The notes: generated by a model not told the origin, from the letters alone. Counted from the stretch's first letter, positions 1-9,452 are shown. The stretch is 64,000 bases of DNA from Bacteroidota bacterium (GCA_023390775.1 JAEWCF010000058.1:18712-82711); one strand, 5' to 3'. A program made the numbers and translations.

Positions 1-73
1 TTTACGGTTGACAGTTTACGCTTTACGGTTGCTAGTTGAAAGCTGACGGCTGAAAGCTGACAGCTGAAAGCTA
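1..73. repeat. Heptad-period array at the window start
   Basis: Ten consecutive 7-nt words can be read from base 1 (tttacgg, ttgacag, tttacgc, tttacgg, ttgctag, ttgaaag, ctgacgg, ctgaaag, ctgacag, ctgaaag). The array runs into the stop codon of the minus-strand HD-domain gene, so read on that strand it begins TAGCTTTCAGCTGTCAGC. The word drifts along the array but the 7-nt step is kept. Similar arrays recur throughout the window. Confidence 0.75.
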
Positions 74-622
74 CCTCAACGCCCGCAGGCTCCCCTCCAC
101 CGCTTTCATCACAATAGCCCGAAGCTCCGGATTGCCTTTATCGGCCTTGCGAAGGATTTCCAGCGATTCCGAGAGATAGCGCGGTGCGAATTGCCGATCC
201 ATTTCCACCATTTCCAGGCTGTTGTCCCAGATGTCGGCGTACTTGACGGTGTGTGCATCCGGATGAGCCTTGACGAAACGCTCGAGTTCGCGGTTCTTGC
301 GGGCGCGTCGGTTGAGTGTGGGATAAGCCGATTTGACAAACACATCGCTCAGGTCTACAACCAGATCGACTATCGTTTGGGCAGATTGCTCTTCCGATAG
401 CGTCAATAGAAAATCCTTCAGTTGCGATGCCGTGACCGGCGTATCCTCCAACACGTCGTGCAAGAGCGCCGCAGCCAAAACCTCGAAGCCCCCTCCGAAT
501 TTACGGCATGTTTCCATCACGCGCACCGGATGCACGATGTACCGCTCGGGCGTGTATTTGCGCATTTGGCTGCCGTGAGCGGCGTCGGCGAAAGCCCGGA
601 TCTTGTCAAGTGCGTCTTCCAT
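71..622 (-). CDS. HD-domain hydrolase, MESH1-like (stand-alone RelA/SpoT HD type)
   Basis: A single-domain metal-dependent HD phosphohydrolase of about 183 residues. The HD signature is complete: His31 (YIVHP), His55-Asp56 and Glu59-Asp60 (LLHDVLED), and the late Asp130 and Asn134 of VKYADIWDNS. This order matches the MESH1/SpoT hydrolase domain, and there is no synthetase, TGS or ACT domain, so a (p)ppGpp or NADPH 3'-phosphatase-type activity is inferred from family resemblance, not shown. I start it at the ATG at 622; the frame is open to a TTG at 655, but that adds 11 residues with no homology to the fold. It is divergent from the P-type ATPase gene and its stop codon is embedded in a heptad repeat array. 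Confidence 0.75.
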   Translation of the reverse strand: MEDALDKIRAFADAAHGSQMRKYTPERYIVHPVRVMETCRKFGGGFEVLAAALLHDVLEDTPVTASQLKDFLLTLSEEQSAQTIVDLVVDLSDVFVKSAYPTLNRRARKNRELERFVKAHPDAHTVKYADIWDNSLEMVEMDRQFAPRYLSESLEILRKADKGNPELRAIVMKAVEGSLRALR

Positions 623-716
623 TTTATAAAGTTCGGGAAACTTTGTCGCACCCAATTACACGATTTCCGTAAAAAAATATGCACAATTCGCCGTAACTTG
701 TTGTTCAAAACCGCCG

Positions 717-2612
717 ATGGAAGATCACGACCACAGCCACGAAGTCACATTTTCCCAGCGATGGAAATTGCTGCTGGCCATCGCCATTTTAGTGGTGATG
801 CTCACGATGGAATTCGGCTTTGGGTTCGTGCCCGGGTTCCCGATTGACCTTGCAATCTACCTCGCCGCATACCTGCTCGCGGGCCATGACGTTTTGTACA
901 TGGCCTGGCGCAAGGCTCAACGGCTGGATTTCTTCAACGAATTTTTCCTGATGAGCGTCGCCACGATCGGCGCTTTTGCAATCGGGTCCTACAGCGAGGG
1001 CGTTGCCGTGATGGCCTTTTATTCGGTGGGCGAATGGTTCCAGGACGCCGCCGTTGACCGCGCCAAACGCAGCATCCGCGCGCTGCTGGACATCAGGCCG
1101 GACGAGGTTTTGGTGATGCGCGACGGCCAATTCGTAACCGATGATCCCAAAAACGTCAACATCGGCGACACCATCCGCACCAAGCCCGGCGAAAAAGTCG
1201 CACTGGACGGAAAACTCCTGTCCAACAAGGCTTCGTTCAACACCGCGGCGCTCACGGGCGAGAGCATTCCCGAGGAAAAGTCAAAGGGGGAAATCGTCCT
1301 TGCCGGAATGATCAACCTCAACACGCCCGCCGAAATCCGGGTATCAGCACTGTTTCGCGACAGCAAACTCAGCAAGATTCTGGAAATGGTGCAGGATGCG
1401 ACGGCGCGCAAATCGCAGACGCAACTCTTCATCAGCCGTTTCGCAAAAATCTACACGCCGATTGTCTTCGCGCTGGCGATTTTGGTGGTGATCGTGCCCT
1501 ACTTTATTGTCGACGTTTACGAATTCAGAACGTGGTTTTACCGCGCACTGGTCTTTCTTGTCATCAGTTGCCCGTGCGCACTGGTGGTGTCGATCCCGTT
1601 GGGGTATTTTGGCGGCATCGGGCTGGCCTCGCGAAACGGGATTTTGGTCAAGGGCTCGAATTTCCTCGACGTAATGACCCAGGTGGATACCATTGTCATG
1701 GACAAGACCGGGACCATGACCACCGGCGAGTTCAAGGTGACCGATATTGCGCCAGAAAGCCCCATGACGGCAGACGACTTGCTGGGCGTTGCGGCGGCGC
1801 TCGAGAGCCATTCGACGCATCCCATCGCCGAGGCCGTCGTCAACCACGCGCGTGAAAAAAACATCGCATTTCCCGAAGCGACAAATTTGACCGAAATACC
1901 CGGCCACGGGCTCAGCGCTACGGTCGGCCAAAAGCGGGTTCTTTTGGGGAATGCCGCGCTGATGCAAAAAGACAACGTCGCGTTTCCTCAACATTTTGCG
2001 TCCAGCCCGTTAACTCTGGTGATGATCGCCATCGACAGCCAATTTGCCGGCGCCATCACCATCGCCGATACCATACGTCCCGATGCGGCGCGCACGGTTT
2101 CGGCACTGCACGCAATGGGAATCAAGACCGCGATGCTCTCCGGCGACAAACCGGCGGTTGTGGAATTGGTGGCGCGTGAACTGGGGATCGATGACGCGCA
2201 CGGCGGCCTGCTTCCAGAAGACAAGGTGGCGTGGGTGCAAAAACTCAAGGACGAGGGAAGGCGGATGGCCGTCATCGGTGATGGCGTGAATGATGCGCCA
2301 ATGGTGGCGCTGGCCGATGCAGGAATCGCGATGGGCGGGCTGGGCAGCGATGCGACCGTCGAAACCGCCGACATCGTCATCCAGAACGATCATCCGTCAA
2401 AAATTGTGTCGGCTATAAAGATCGGCAAACTCACCCGAAAGGTCGTCTGGCAAAACATCACCATGGCGATGGTGGTCAAGATTGCGGTTTTGGCTCTCGG
2501 CGCCGGCGGAATCGCGACACTTTGGGAAGCCGTTATCGCCGATGTGGGCGTCGCACTTCTTGCCATTTTGAATGCCGTTCGGATCCAGCGCATCAAAATC
2601 GATAACTCTTAA
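717..2612 (+). CDS. P1B-type heavy-metal ATPase (Zn2+/Cd2+/Pb2+ class)
   Basis: Inner-membrane ATPase of 631 residues that exports a soft metal using ATP. Visible landmarks in order: a short His-rich N terminus (MEDHDHSHE) in place of an HMA domain, the TGES actuator loop (180-183), the CPC metal motif in the membrane (285-287), the DKTGT phosphorylation site (Asp329), the HP motif (His368-Pro369) and GDGVND (521-526). The C-terminal helices carry the Lys (MVVK) and Asp (IADVG) that mark the ZntA-like Zn/Cd/Pb group, rather than the Cu group. It is complete. The pirin gene follows after 10 bp in the same direction, so the two are probably cotranscribed. The exact metal specificity is inferred. 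Confidence 0.9.
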   Translation: MEDHDHSHEVTFSQRWKLLLAIAILVVMLTMEFGFGFVPGFPIDLAIYLAAYLLAGHDVLYMAWRKAQRLDFFNEFFLMSVATIGAFAIGSYSEGVAVMAFYSVGEWFQDAAVDRAKRSIRALLDIRPDEVLVMRDGQFVTDDPKNVNIGDTIRTKPGEKVALDGKLLSNKASFNTAALTGESIPEEKSKGEIVLAGMINLNTPAEIRVSALFRDSKLSKILEMVQDATARKSQTQLFISRFAKIYTPIVFALAILVVIVPYFIVDVYEFRTWFYRALVFLVISCPCALVVSIPLGYFGGIGLASRNGILVKGSNFLDVMTQVDTIVMDKTGTMTTGEFKVTDIAPESPMTADDLLGVAAALESHSTHPIAEAVVNHAREKNIAFPEATNLTEIPGHGLSATVGQKRVLLGNAALMQKDNVAFPQHFASSPLTLVMIAIDSQFAGAITIADTIRPDAARTVSALHAMGIKTAMLSGDKPAVVELVARELGIDDAHGGLLPEDKVAWVQKLKDEGRRMAVIGDGVNDAPMVALADAGIAMGGLGSDATVETADIVIQNDHPSKIVSAIKIGKLTRKVVWQNITMAMVVKIAVLALGAGGIATLWEAVIADVGVALLAILNAVRIQRIKIDNS

Positions 2613-2622
2613 TTTCCAAAAT

Positions 2623-3534
2623 ATGCTCGACATCGTAATCGAAGCCCGCCCCGCCGCCATCAGCCACGCCATGCAAGTAAAGCGGATTTTGCCATTTCGC
2701 CAGCGCCGGATGGTGGGGCCGTTTATCTTCATGGACCACGCCGGGCCGGTTTCGAATTTGCCGGAAACGCCGTCAGATCTGGATGTTTTGCCGCATCCGC
2801 ACATCGGGCTCTCGACGGTGAGCTATCTTTTTGGCGGGACCGTAACGCACCGTGACAGCCTTGGCGTCAAGCAGATCATCAAACCCGGCGAGGTGAACTG
2901 GATGACGGCGGGGAAAGGAATTTCGCATTCCGAACGATTTGAGGATCCCGCGGCGCTCGTGGGCGGATTGGAGATGATCCAAACCTGGGTGGCGCTACCC
3001 GAAAAGGACGAGGAAACCGACCCTTCATTTGCCAATTACACTGCCAATGAATTGCCGGTGTTCACGGATACCGGCGTGTGGATGCGCTTGATCGCGGGCA
3101 GCGCATACGGACTTTCCAACGATGTGAAGACGCATTCGCCGATGTTCTACCTGCACGTCCAACTTCAGCCGAACGCGAAATTCGCATTGCCGGCCGGTCA
3201 CGAGGAACGCGCCATCTACATTGCAAAAGGTCTTATCGAGGTGGCCGGAATCCAATACGGGCCCGGGCAAATGCTGGTGTTTACCAAGGGTTCCGATCCG
3301 CACATGAAAGCCCTTACCGAATCCACGCTGATGCTTTTGGGGGGTGAACACGTGGGAGACCGCTACATCTGGTGGAATTTCGTTTCGTCAAGAAAGGAGC
3401 GCATCGAGCAGGCCAAGGAAGACTGGAAACAGGGGCGTATCGTCCTTCCACCAAACGACAACGAAGTCTTTGTCCCGCTGCCCGAGGACAATTCCGGCCC
3501 GGCGGGAGGCCCAAAACCCGAACCGCTTTCCTAA
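2623..3534 (+). CDS. Pirin family protein
   Basis: Cupin-fold protein of 303 residues. The iron-site residues of pirins are all present: His58 and His60 (PHPHIG), His102 and Glu104 (GISHSE), with the typical GTVTHRDSLG and EVNWMTAGKG stretches between them. Bacterial pirins include quercetin-2,3-dioxygenases and regulators of metabolic enzymes, so the substrate is unknown here. The ATG at 2623 is chosen because an upstream in-frame ATG at 2572 would lie inside the ATPase gene and adds unrelated residues. The stop at 3534 overlaps the end of the convergent multicopper oxidase gene by 4 bp. Confidence 0.88.
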   Translation: MLDIVIEARPAAISHAMQVKRILPFRQRRMVGPFIFMDHAGPVSNLPETPSDLDVLPHPHIGLSTVSYLFGGTVTHRDSLGVKQIIKPGEVNWMTAGKGISHSERFEDPAALVGGLEMIQTWVALPEKDEETDPSFANYTANELPVFTDTGVWMRLIAGSAYGLSNDVKTHSPMFYLHVQLQPNAKFALPAGHEERAIYIAKGLIEVAGIQYGPGQMLVFTKGSDPHMKALTESTLMLLGGEHVGDRYIWWNFVSSRKERIEQAKEDWKQGRIVLPPNDNEVFVPLPEDNSGPAGGPKPEPLS

Positions 3535-5978
3535 TAGGTGAACGTCGCGCCGATCCCAATGCCCATGTCGCTGTCATAGTGCAACGAAGGCGACAGGTAC
3601 TTGCCGGCGATGTAGCGGATTCCCGCCATGTATTCGCGGTCGGTGTTGACCATCATGACCGCGCGCCATCTTCTTGAGAGCGGAATGTCCTCGCGCCTCA
3701 ATGTGAAGCGGACATTGCCGTCGGTATAAACTTCTCCCGAAAACCTGAACAGCATCGGCAACAGGTATTCAAACCCAGCCGAAAATTCGGCGCGGACGTC
3801 CTTGGTATTTTTCAGCCCGAAGATATTTTCCTCGTGCGGGTCGTCGCCCATCCGCCTGTAGCGCCAGTCAAACCCGATAAACGGCATGAACCATTGGTTG
3901 CGGCCAAGGTATCGGCCAAAATGCGTCTCGACTTCGTAGCCGTGGGTGCTGTTGTACCCGAGCCGCCATTCGGACGAGAGCTGCCAGCGCGTGTTGCCGA
4001 GCATCGCCATCCCGTCATTGCCGCTCGTCGCAAAGTCGTTCTCGAACATGAAGTGGAACTTGCGGTCGTCGCTGAAGAGTTTTCGCTGCGCAAACTTCGG
4101 ATCCTTGATCTCGGCGATGGGCGGCGAATTCTCGTATTTGAAAATGCGGCCCATCCCGCTCATCATGTGATAGAGAATGTGGCAGTGGAAGAACCAGTCA
4201 CCGCTCTCGGTGGCCGCGAACTCGATCGTGTCGGTTTCCATGGGCATGATATCCACGGTATTCTTCATCGGCGCGTAGTCGCCCTGCCCGTTCAAGAGAC
4301 GGAAGTCGTGGCCGTGCAGGTGCATCGGGTGGCGCATCATCGAGTTGTTGTACATCGTTATGCGGATGTTCTCACCTTTTTTGATCAGGATCTTGTCGGA
4401 TTCCGAGACAGTCTTGTTGTCCAGTGTCCAAACGTACCGGTTCATATTGCCCGTGAGCTCGAAACGCATTTCGCGGACGGGTCCCGAAGGCAGCGTGGTT
4501 TTTTCGGTAGCGCGGAGCATTCCGTAATTCAGGGTGACGATCTCGCCCGATTCGGCGTTGCCATGGCCCGCGTGGGCGTCGTGGCCAGTGCTGCCGTTAT
4601 GTTCCGATTCGCCGCCGCCAGTGATTTCGGGGTACATCACGTTGTTCATGTCCATGGTCTGGTTGGACATCTGCATTCCCATCGGTTTCATGTTGCCGCG
4701 CATGTCCATCATGTCGTTCATCATCGCCATGCCCTCGAAATACTTGAGCTTGGGAAGTTTCGGTGCGGGCATCTTGTGTCCCGATCCCAGCCACAGCGAC
4801 GCCGATTTCGAGCGGTCTTCGGGCGTGACCAGGAATTCGTAGGCCATATCCTCGGGGATTGTGACGATGACGTCATATGTTTCGGCGGTTCCGATGATCA
4901 ATCGGTCGACCTCGACGGGCTCCACGTCATTGCCGTCATTCCCCACCACGGTGATCTTTCCGCCGGACCATGTGAGCCAGAAATAGGACGACGCGCCGCC
5001 GTTGACCACCCGAAGCCTCACGCGGTCGCCTGCCCTGAACTGCGGATATTGCTTTTGGTTTGCGCCGTTGACAAGAAAGGCGTCATAGGCCACGTCGCTC
5101 ACATCCATCGCCTCCATCCGCTTGAATTCGTTGACGACCTTGGTTTTGAAATGGCCGGCGGAAATGGCTTCGGCATAACTCTGCACCGCGTTTTTTTGGA
5201 TTGCGAAATAATCATTCCCGGTCTTGAGCCGGCGCTCGATCTCCATCGGCATCATGTTGGCCCATTCGCTGATGACCACGGGAATTTCGGGAATCTGTTC
5301 GGGCTCGGGTTTTTTGAAGATGAGCGCCCCGTACATCCCGATCTGCTCCTGCAGGCCCGTGTGGCTGTGGTACCAATAGGTTCCGTTTTGTTTGACCACG
5401 AATTCGTAGACATACGACGACCGCGGCTTGATGGGCATCTGCGTAAGATAGGGCACGCCATCCATCCTATTGGGCAAGAAGACCCCGTGCCAATGCACCG
5501 AAGTTTCTTCCTTGAGCATGTTGTGCACGTGGACAACAGCCGTGTCGCCCTGCGTAAAAGTCAGCGTGGGCGCGGGAATCGAGCCGTTGATGGCGATGGC
5601 ATGCGCATGCTTTCCCGCGTAGTGTACCATCGTGTCGCGCACAAACAGGTCATAGCGGACGCGTTTGCCAACATAAGCTTTCTGTACAGGTTCGGGGGCA
5701 TGTCCCGCCTTAATCTCGGTGGGTTTGCCGGCGTCGGGAGCGGTCGGTTGTTGAGCGGCGGGTTTTGCCGGGCTCGGCTTGACGGGCGATTTGGTGGCGG
5801 GTCGTGGTTTTGGCTTTGGCGCGACGCTTTTCTTGACTAGCGCCATCTTGCATTTGGGGCATTTACCGGGTTTAGTTGATGTTACCTCGGGATGCATCGG
5901 GCATGCATAGATGACCTGTGCATTGACATCGGCAAAGGAAAAAACAAATAGGAAGAGAATGGGCAATAAATTTTTCAT
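3531..5978 (-). CDS. Multicopper oxidase (CopA-like) with metal-binding N-domain and fused CopB-like C-domain
   Basis: Secreted or envelope protein of 815 residues. Signal peptide 1-21. Residues 22-47 form a YHS-like heavy-metal-binding domain (CPMH at 26-29, CPKC at 40-43), followed by a Lys/Pro/Ala-rich linker to about 95. The oxidase body follows with all four copper motifs: HWH 162-164, HSH 204-206, the HxxHxH of HPMHLHGH (His550, His553, His555), and HCH 598-600 with His604 for the type 1 site. Residues 418-448 are Met-rich (MMNDMMDMRGNM and similar), as in cuprous oxidases. From about 635 to the end the sequence looks like CopB (an outer-membrane copper-resistance barrel). CopA and CopB are usually separate proteins, so this is a fusion. 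The ATG at 5978 starts the signal peptide; an upstream start adds 18 unrelated residues. It lies downstream of the small metal-binding lipoprotein gene. Confidence 0.88.
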   Translation of the reverse strand: MKNLLPILFLFVFSFADVNAQVIYACPMHPEVTSTKPGKCPKCKMALVKKSVAPKPKPRPATKSPVKPSPAKPAAQQPTAPDAGKPTEIKAGHAPEPVQKAYVGKRVRYDLFVRDTMVHYAGKHAHAIAINGSIPAPTLTFTQGDTAVVHVHNMLKEETSVHWHGVFLPNRMDGVPYLTQMPIKPRSSYVYEFVVKQNGTYWYHSHTGLQEQIGMYGALIFKKPEPEQIPEIPVVISEWANMMPMEIERRLKTGNDYFAIQKNAVQSYAEAISAGHFKTKVVNEFKRMEAMDVSDVAYDAFLVNGANQKQYPQFRAGDRVRLRVVNGGASSYFWLTWSGGKITVVGNDGNDVEPVEVDRLIIGTAETYDVIVTIPEDMAYEFLVTPEDRSKSASLWLGSGHKMPAPKLPKLKYFEGMAMMNDMMDMRGNMKPMGMQMSNQTMDMNNVMYPEITGGGESEHNGSTGHDAHAGHGNAESGEIVTLNYGMLRATEKTTLPSGPVREMRFELTGNMNRYVWTLDNKTVSESDKILIKKGENIRITMYNNSMMRHPMHLHGHDFRLLNGQGDYAPMKNTVDIMPMETDTIEFAATESGDWFFHCHILYHMMSGMGRIFKYENSPPIAEIKDPKFAQRKLFSDDRKFHFMFENDFATSGNDGMAMLGNTRWQLSSEWRLGYNSTHGYEVETHFGRYLGRNQWFMPFIGFDWRYRRMGDDPHEENIFGLKNTKDVRAEFSAGFEYLLPMLFRFSGEVYTDGNVRFTLRREDIPLSRRWRAVMMVNTDREYMAGIRYIAGKYLSPSLHYDSDMGIGIGATFTY

Positions 5979-6053
5979 AAGCCGGAATTTACTGGCAAAT
6001 TTCGCAATCGGCCGTCCGCTATTCTTACACAATTCCGATAAATCCGTGCATGA

Positions 6054-6299
6054 TTATGGCGAAACCTCGGCCGTGAGTTCCATGCCGCATTTTGGGCAGG
6101 TGCTCTTTTTGGTCGACGTAACTTCGGGGTGCATCGGGCACGCGTAAACCATTTGGGATTCGGTTTCCGAAGTGGAGATGGTGTCGGCGGCAACCGAAGT
6201 CTCGGTCTCCACGGTAGTGCCGGTGGCGTCGGCGTCAGCTTTTTTCTTGCAGGCGAACATAACCGCACACACAAACAGGATCGCAATAACTCTTTTCAT
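6054..6299 (-). CDS. Small heavy-metal-binding lipoprotein
   Basis: An 81-residue lipoprotein. A hydrophobic signal ends in a lipobox (VMFAC, Cys17), followed by an acidic Thr/Ser-rich linker and one copy of the heavy-metal-binding motif YACPMHPEVTSTKKSTCPKCGMEL. The same motif forms the N-domain of the adjacent multicopper oxidase, so the two probably handle the same metal, most likely copper, in the periplasm. The gap to the oxidase start is 75 bp on the same strand, so an operon is likely. The function as a metal carrier or buffer is inferred. Confidence 0.82.
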   Translation of the reverse strand: MKRVIAILFVCAVMFACKKKADADATGTTVETETSVAADTISTSETESQMVYACPMHPEVTSTKKSTCPKCGMELTAEVSP

Positions 6300-6380
6300 G
6301 GCTTATCAATTTAGAATCCTTAAGTTACGTAATTTTTTGACGCGGTTCACGGTTGGCGGACTTTCTTGAGGCCGGGCGCT

Positions 6381-7550
6381 TCAGGATGCCATTCGCTCTG
6401 CCAGTATCTGCTCCTTGTATTGCGAGGGCGACATCCCGAACTTTTGCTTGAAGATGCGGTTGAAGGTCGCCTTTGACTGAAAGCCGCATTCACCGGCGAG
6501 TCCGGCCATCGTATAGCGGGAATATTCGGGGAGGAACATACATTCGGTGACCTCACGAAGCCTGAAATCATTGATCAGGTTGTAAAAAGAGATGTTCATG
6601 TGCTGGTTGAGCAGGTCCGACAATTTCTTGGGCGAAATGCGCATCTCCTCGGCGAGGTCCGAAAGGCTGAGCGACTCGTTCAAATAAGGCTTCTTGTCCT
6701 CGAGGACGGAAAAAAGCTCCGATTTGAGTTTTTCAATGTCGGACGCCGCGTATTTTTCAAGCGGACCGGCCGATTTTTTCCGAACGGGTTCAGGTGTGGC
6801 CACAGGATCGTTCGCGGAAGAAATCAGGAATTCCGGAAGCAGGATCCTGGACTGGAACATGCCCTTGTAACCGAGATAGACATACATCGCCACGAAGCAA
6901 AAGGCAATAATGGTCCCGATGTTCCAGGGCACAATGGGGAAATAAAGTTCATAAACGGTGCATGCCGTGTCCAGGACGACGATTATGGCAAAGCCGATGA
7001 GCAGATGGTTGTACCAGGAAAGGTCGTTGGACTTCAATGACGAGAAATTTTCCCTGATCCGATGACGTATCTTTTGCAGGAATAAATACGCCGCGGCGAT
7101 GTAGCTCAGGAAAAACAGGTTTTCGGGAATATTGAAGTAGGCCTCGTTGGCGGCGTACCACTTGACGTAGCTGCGGTATTCGGTTGCCATGCTGACGGAT
7201 AGCGGGACCGAAACGAAAAGCCAAACCATCGCAAACGGAATCAGGTGGAGCAACATCTGCCTGCGAAACCGCTCAACCGAAAGGATCAACGACTTGACCT
7301 GAAAGAGCAACAGCGGCCCGATCAAAAATCCGATGCCGTTGCCAAAGAATACGGCGATGGCCCCAAGCGTCCTGATCCGGTGCAGATAAGCGTAATAGTA
7401 AAGCAGGAAACAGAAGGCGCTGAAAAAGAACACGATCAACACCTTTTGCGGGAATTGGCGCGAGGACTTGCCGACGATGATCATGCACATGGCCAACAAT
7501 GCCATTCCTGCAATCAACACAAAATCCGTGACCAAAGCCCACTTTTCCAT
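6381..7550 (-). CDS. Membrane-anchored AraC family transcriptional regulator
   Basis: A 389-residue protein with about seven hydrophobic helices in residues 1-235, then a short linker and a C-terminal double helix-turn-helix of the AraC type (about 285-385, with SLSDLAEEMRISPKKLSDLL and the second helix near AGLAGECGFQSKATFNRIF, followed by GMSPSQY). Such 7TM-AraC regulators are common in Bacteroidota. It lies 81 bp upstream of the metal-binding lipoprotein and oxidase genes on the same strand, so control of that pair is a reasonable guess but is not shown. The signal sensed is unknown. Confidence 0.85.
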   Translation of the reverse strand: MEKWALVTDFVLIAGMALLAMCMIIVGKSSRQFPQKVLIVFFFSAFCFLLYYYAYLHRIRTLGAIAVFFGNGIGFLIGPLLLFQVKSLILSVERFRRQMLLHLIPFAMVWLFVSVPLSVSMATEYRSYVKWYAANEAYFNIPENLFFLSYIAAAYLFLQKIRHRIRENFSSLKSNDLSWYNHLLIGFAIIVVLDTACTVYELYFPIVPWNIGTIIAFCFVAMYVYLGYKGMFQSRILLPEFLISSANDPVATPEPVRKKSAGPLEKYAASDIEKLKSELFSVLEDKKPYLNESLSLSDLAEEMRISPKKLSDLLNQHMNISFYNLINDFRLREVTECMFLPEYSRYTMAGLAGECGFQSKATFNRIFKQKFGMSPSQYKEQILAERMAS

Positions 7551-7590
7551 GACGGAAAAATACCACTTTAATCACAGATTTTTAAATTGT

Positions 7591-9249
7591 TTATCGTCGG
7601 ACGATCTTATGCGTGGATGTACCGACCGTTACCGCGTAAATACCCGCATGCAGGGACGCCATGTCGATCTTCCCCGATGCCACCGAACCCTCTAGCACGA
7701 TTCGGCCCGCCATATCGGAAATGGTGTACGTCGATCCTTCAAAATCTTCGGAATTGACATAGACACTACCCGTCGTTGGATTTGGGTACAGCGCCACGGA
7801 ATGCATTTGTTCGCCCGGCAACGACAGTTCGGCCTGCGCGATTTTTACGAGGAAATTGTCGCGGAATGCCTCGGATGCAGCAAGTTGTTCACTGTCCGGC
7901 AGCGGGTTAAGGTCAACCTGGTTTTCAAATGCCGCCGAAAGGTAAATATGTCCCGTTTGGTCCATGCCCATCGTTGCCGTGTCGATAAAATTCGAGCCCC
8001 CAAACCGGTGCGCCCAAACAAAGCTTCCGTCCTGGGAAAATTTCGCGAGGAAATTCTGCTGGGCATTGTCACCTTCCACAGGCCCCAGCGATTCTCCGTC
8101 AAATTGCATCGTCCCCGAAAAAAACCCGAAAACCAGCACTTCCTCTCCCGAAAGGGCCACGTCATAACTCTGACTTCCGAGGTCGGCATTGAGATACCGG
8201 GCCCACGCGTTGGTGCCATCCGGATTGATCTTGACCACGTATCCGTTATAGAAATCGGAGGCGGTGAATTGCGCCACGCCAAAATCGATATTGCCCCCAA
8301 AATATCCCGTGAGCGCCATCGTGCCGTTATCGTTGACATCCACCGACATCCCGTAGAGGTGGTTGTCGGTTTGCGCGACTTTCATCGCAGTGACGAGTTC
8401 GCCATCCGGGTCAAGGCGCAAAAGATAGAGGCCGTCGTGATCGGCGGGAGTCGTGAGGTTAAAGGTCTCGCCCGATGGATCGAAATCGGCCGTGCCGGTG
8501 AAATTGCCTGTCAAATAAACATCGCCGTTGGGCATCACCTTCATGCCGGTGGCAAGTTCGAATTCGGTTCCGCCAAATTGTTTCGCCCAGACGAAGTTGC
8601 CGTTGGGATCGAGCTTCACCGCAAAACCATCGCCGCTGCCGGCAGGCGACATAAGGTATTCGGCCCCTGAAGGATCGAAATCCATCTCGAAGTAAAAATA
8701 TCCGCCGAGGTAGACATTTCCGTTATTGTCGACGCCGATTCCGGTAGTGGACTCGTAATCGGTACCGCCGATGCTTTTGGCCCAGACCAGGTTGCCCTGA
8801 GGATCGAGTTTCATGACGAAGATGTCGAGGCTGCCCGTCGAAGTCAGGTTCAGCGTGCCCTCTCCCGGATCGAAATCACCGGTTTCCTGGTAGACGCCCG
8901 TTACGTAAACATTGCCTGCATGATCGGCCGTGATGGCGGTACCGTTGTCGCCGGAGATGCTGCCAACGCTTTTGGCCCACTGAAAAACGCCGTCGCTATT
9001 GGTCTTGGTGACAAAAATTTCGTAATCGGTGTCATGCGAGATAACATACTCGCCCATGCCGATGTCAAAATCGCAATCCATGGTATAATATCCAGTCGAA
9101 TAAGTGTTCCCCGAAGCGTCGGTGTACGTGCTCACGACGACATCCTCGCCGTTGCCGCCGTAGCGCCCGGACCAGTTAAAAATTTGCGCTTCGGCCGCAA
9201 AGGGCAACGCGCCAAGCAGTGTGATCAATAATGCCAGTTTCGTTTTCAT
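7591..9249 (-). CDS. SBBP-repeat beta-propeller protein with T9SS type A sorting domain
   Basis: A secreted protein of 552 residues with signal peptide 1-22 (ending AAEAQ). It contains about seven repeats of the SBBP kind, recognisable by DPxGNxVWAKxxGG followed by GNVYLxGxF-type strands, which fold as a beta-propeller. A C-terminal type IX secretion domain starts near residue 480 (LYPNPTTGSVYV, then GIYAVTVGTSTHKIVRR). It should therefore be exported through the outer membrane and attached to or released from the surface. No catalytic motif is visible and the ligand is unknown. The AraC gene follows 40 bp downstream but is functionally unrelated as far as can be seen. Confidence 0.85.
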   Translation of the reverse strand: MKTKLALLITLLGALPFAAEAQIFNWSGRYGGNGEDVVVSTYTDASGNTYSTGYYTMDCDFDIGMGEYVISHDTDYEIFVTKTNSDGVFQWAKSVGSISGDNGTAITADHAGNVYVTGVYQETGDFDPGEGTLNLTSTGSLDIFVMKLDPQGNLVWAKSIGGTDYESTTGIGVDNNGNVYLGGYFYFEMDFDPSGAEYLMSPAGSGDGFAVKLDPNGNFVWAKQFGGTEFELATGMKVMPNGDVYLTGNFTGTADFDPSGETFNLTTPADHDGLYLLRLDPDGELVTAMKVAQTDNHLYGMSVDVNDNGTMALTGYFGGNIDFGVAQFTASDFYNGYVVKINPDGTNAWARYLNADLGSQSYDVALSGEEVLVFGFFSGTMQFDGESLGPVEGDNAQQNFLAKFSQDGSFVWAHRFGGSNFIDTATMGMDQTGHIYLSAAFENQVDLNPLPDSEQLAASEAFRDNFLVKIAQAELSLPGEQMHSVALYPNPTTGSVYVNSEDFEGSTYTISDMAGRIVLEGSVASGKIDMASLHAGIYAVTVGTSTHKIVRR

Positions 9250-9452
9250 GATGATTGATTTTTGTACAAATTAAGGAAGATTCTTTACTGCGCGAGTCTC
9301 GATGCTTCCGTTGAGACGTGTTTGAGACGGGAAAACAGCCGAATTGCTACGATAATGGGCAAATTGGGCCCGTTGCTGTCTAAATGCCCGCTAAAAATAT
9401 TAGGGGATTATTTCAAAGGAGATTGGGTGGGGCGGGATCGTTGCGGAATTAC
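9250..9452. other. Intergenic stretch without recognised gene
   Basis: Upstream region of the SBBP-protein gene. A short open frame on the plus strand (9262-9474) has no recognisable motif, no flavobacterial promoter and ends inside the repeat cluster, so I do not call it a gene. I see no RNA gene here. Confidence 0.5.

Noticed and set aside
717..2612. Copper-exporting (CopA-type) identity for the P-type ATPase because of the nearby oxidase
   Set aside because: The C-terminal helices have the Lys and Asp of the Zn/Cd/Pb group, and the N-terminal HMA domain with CxxC is missing.
3834..5840. Long plus-strand open frame of 668 codons opposite the multicopper oxidase gene
   Set aside because: It is the antisense shadow of a gene with clear copper motifs; its His/Val-rich translation has no domain pattern and no promoter.
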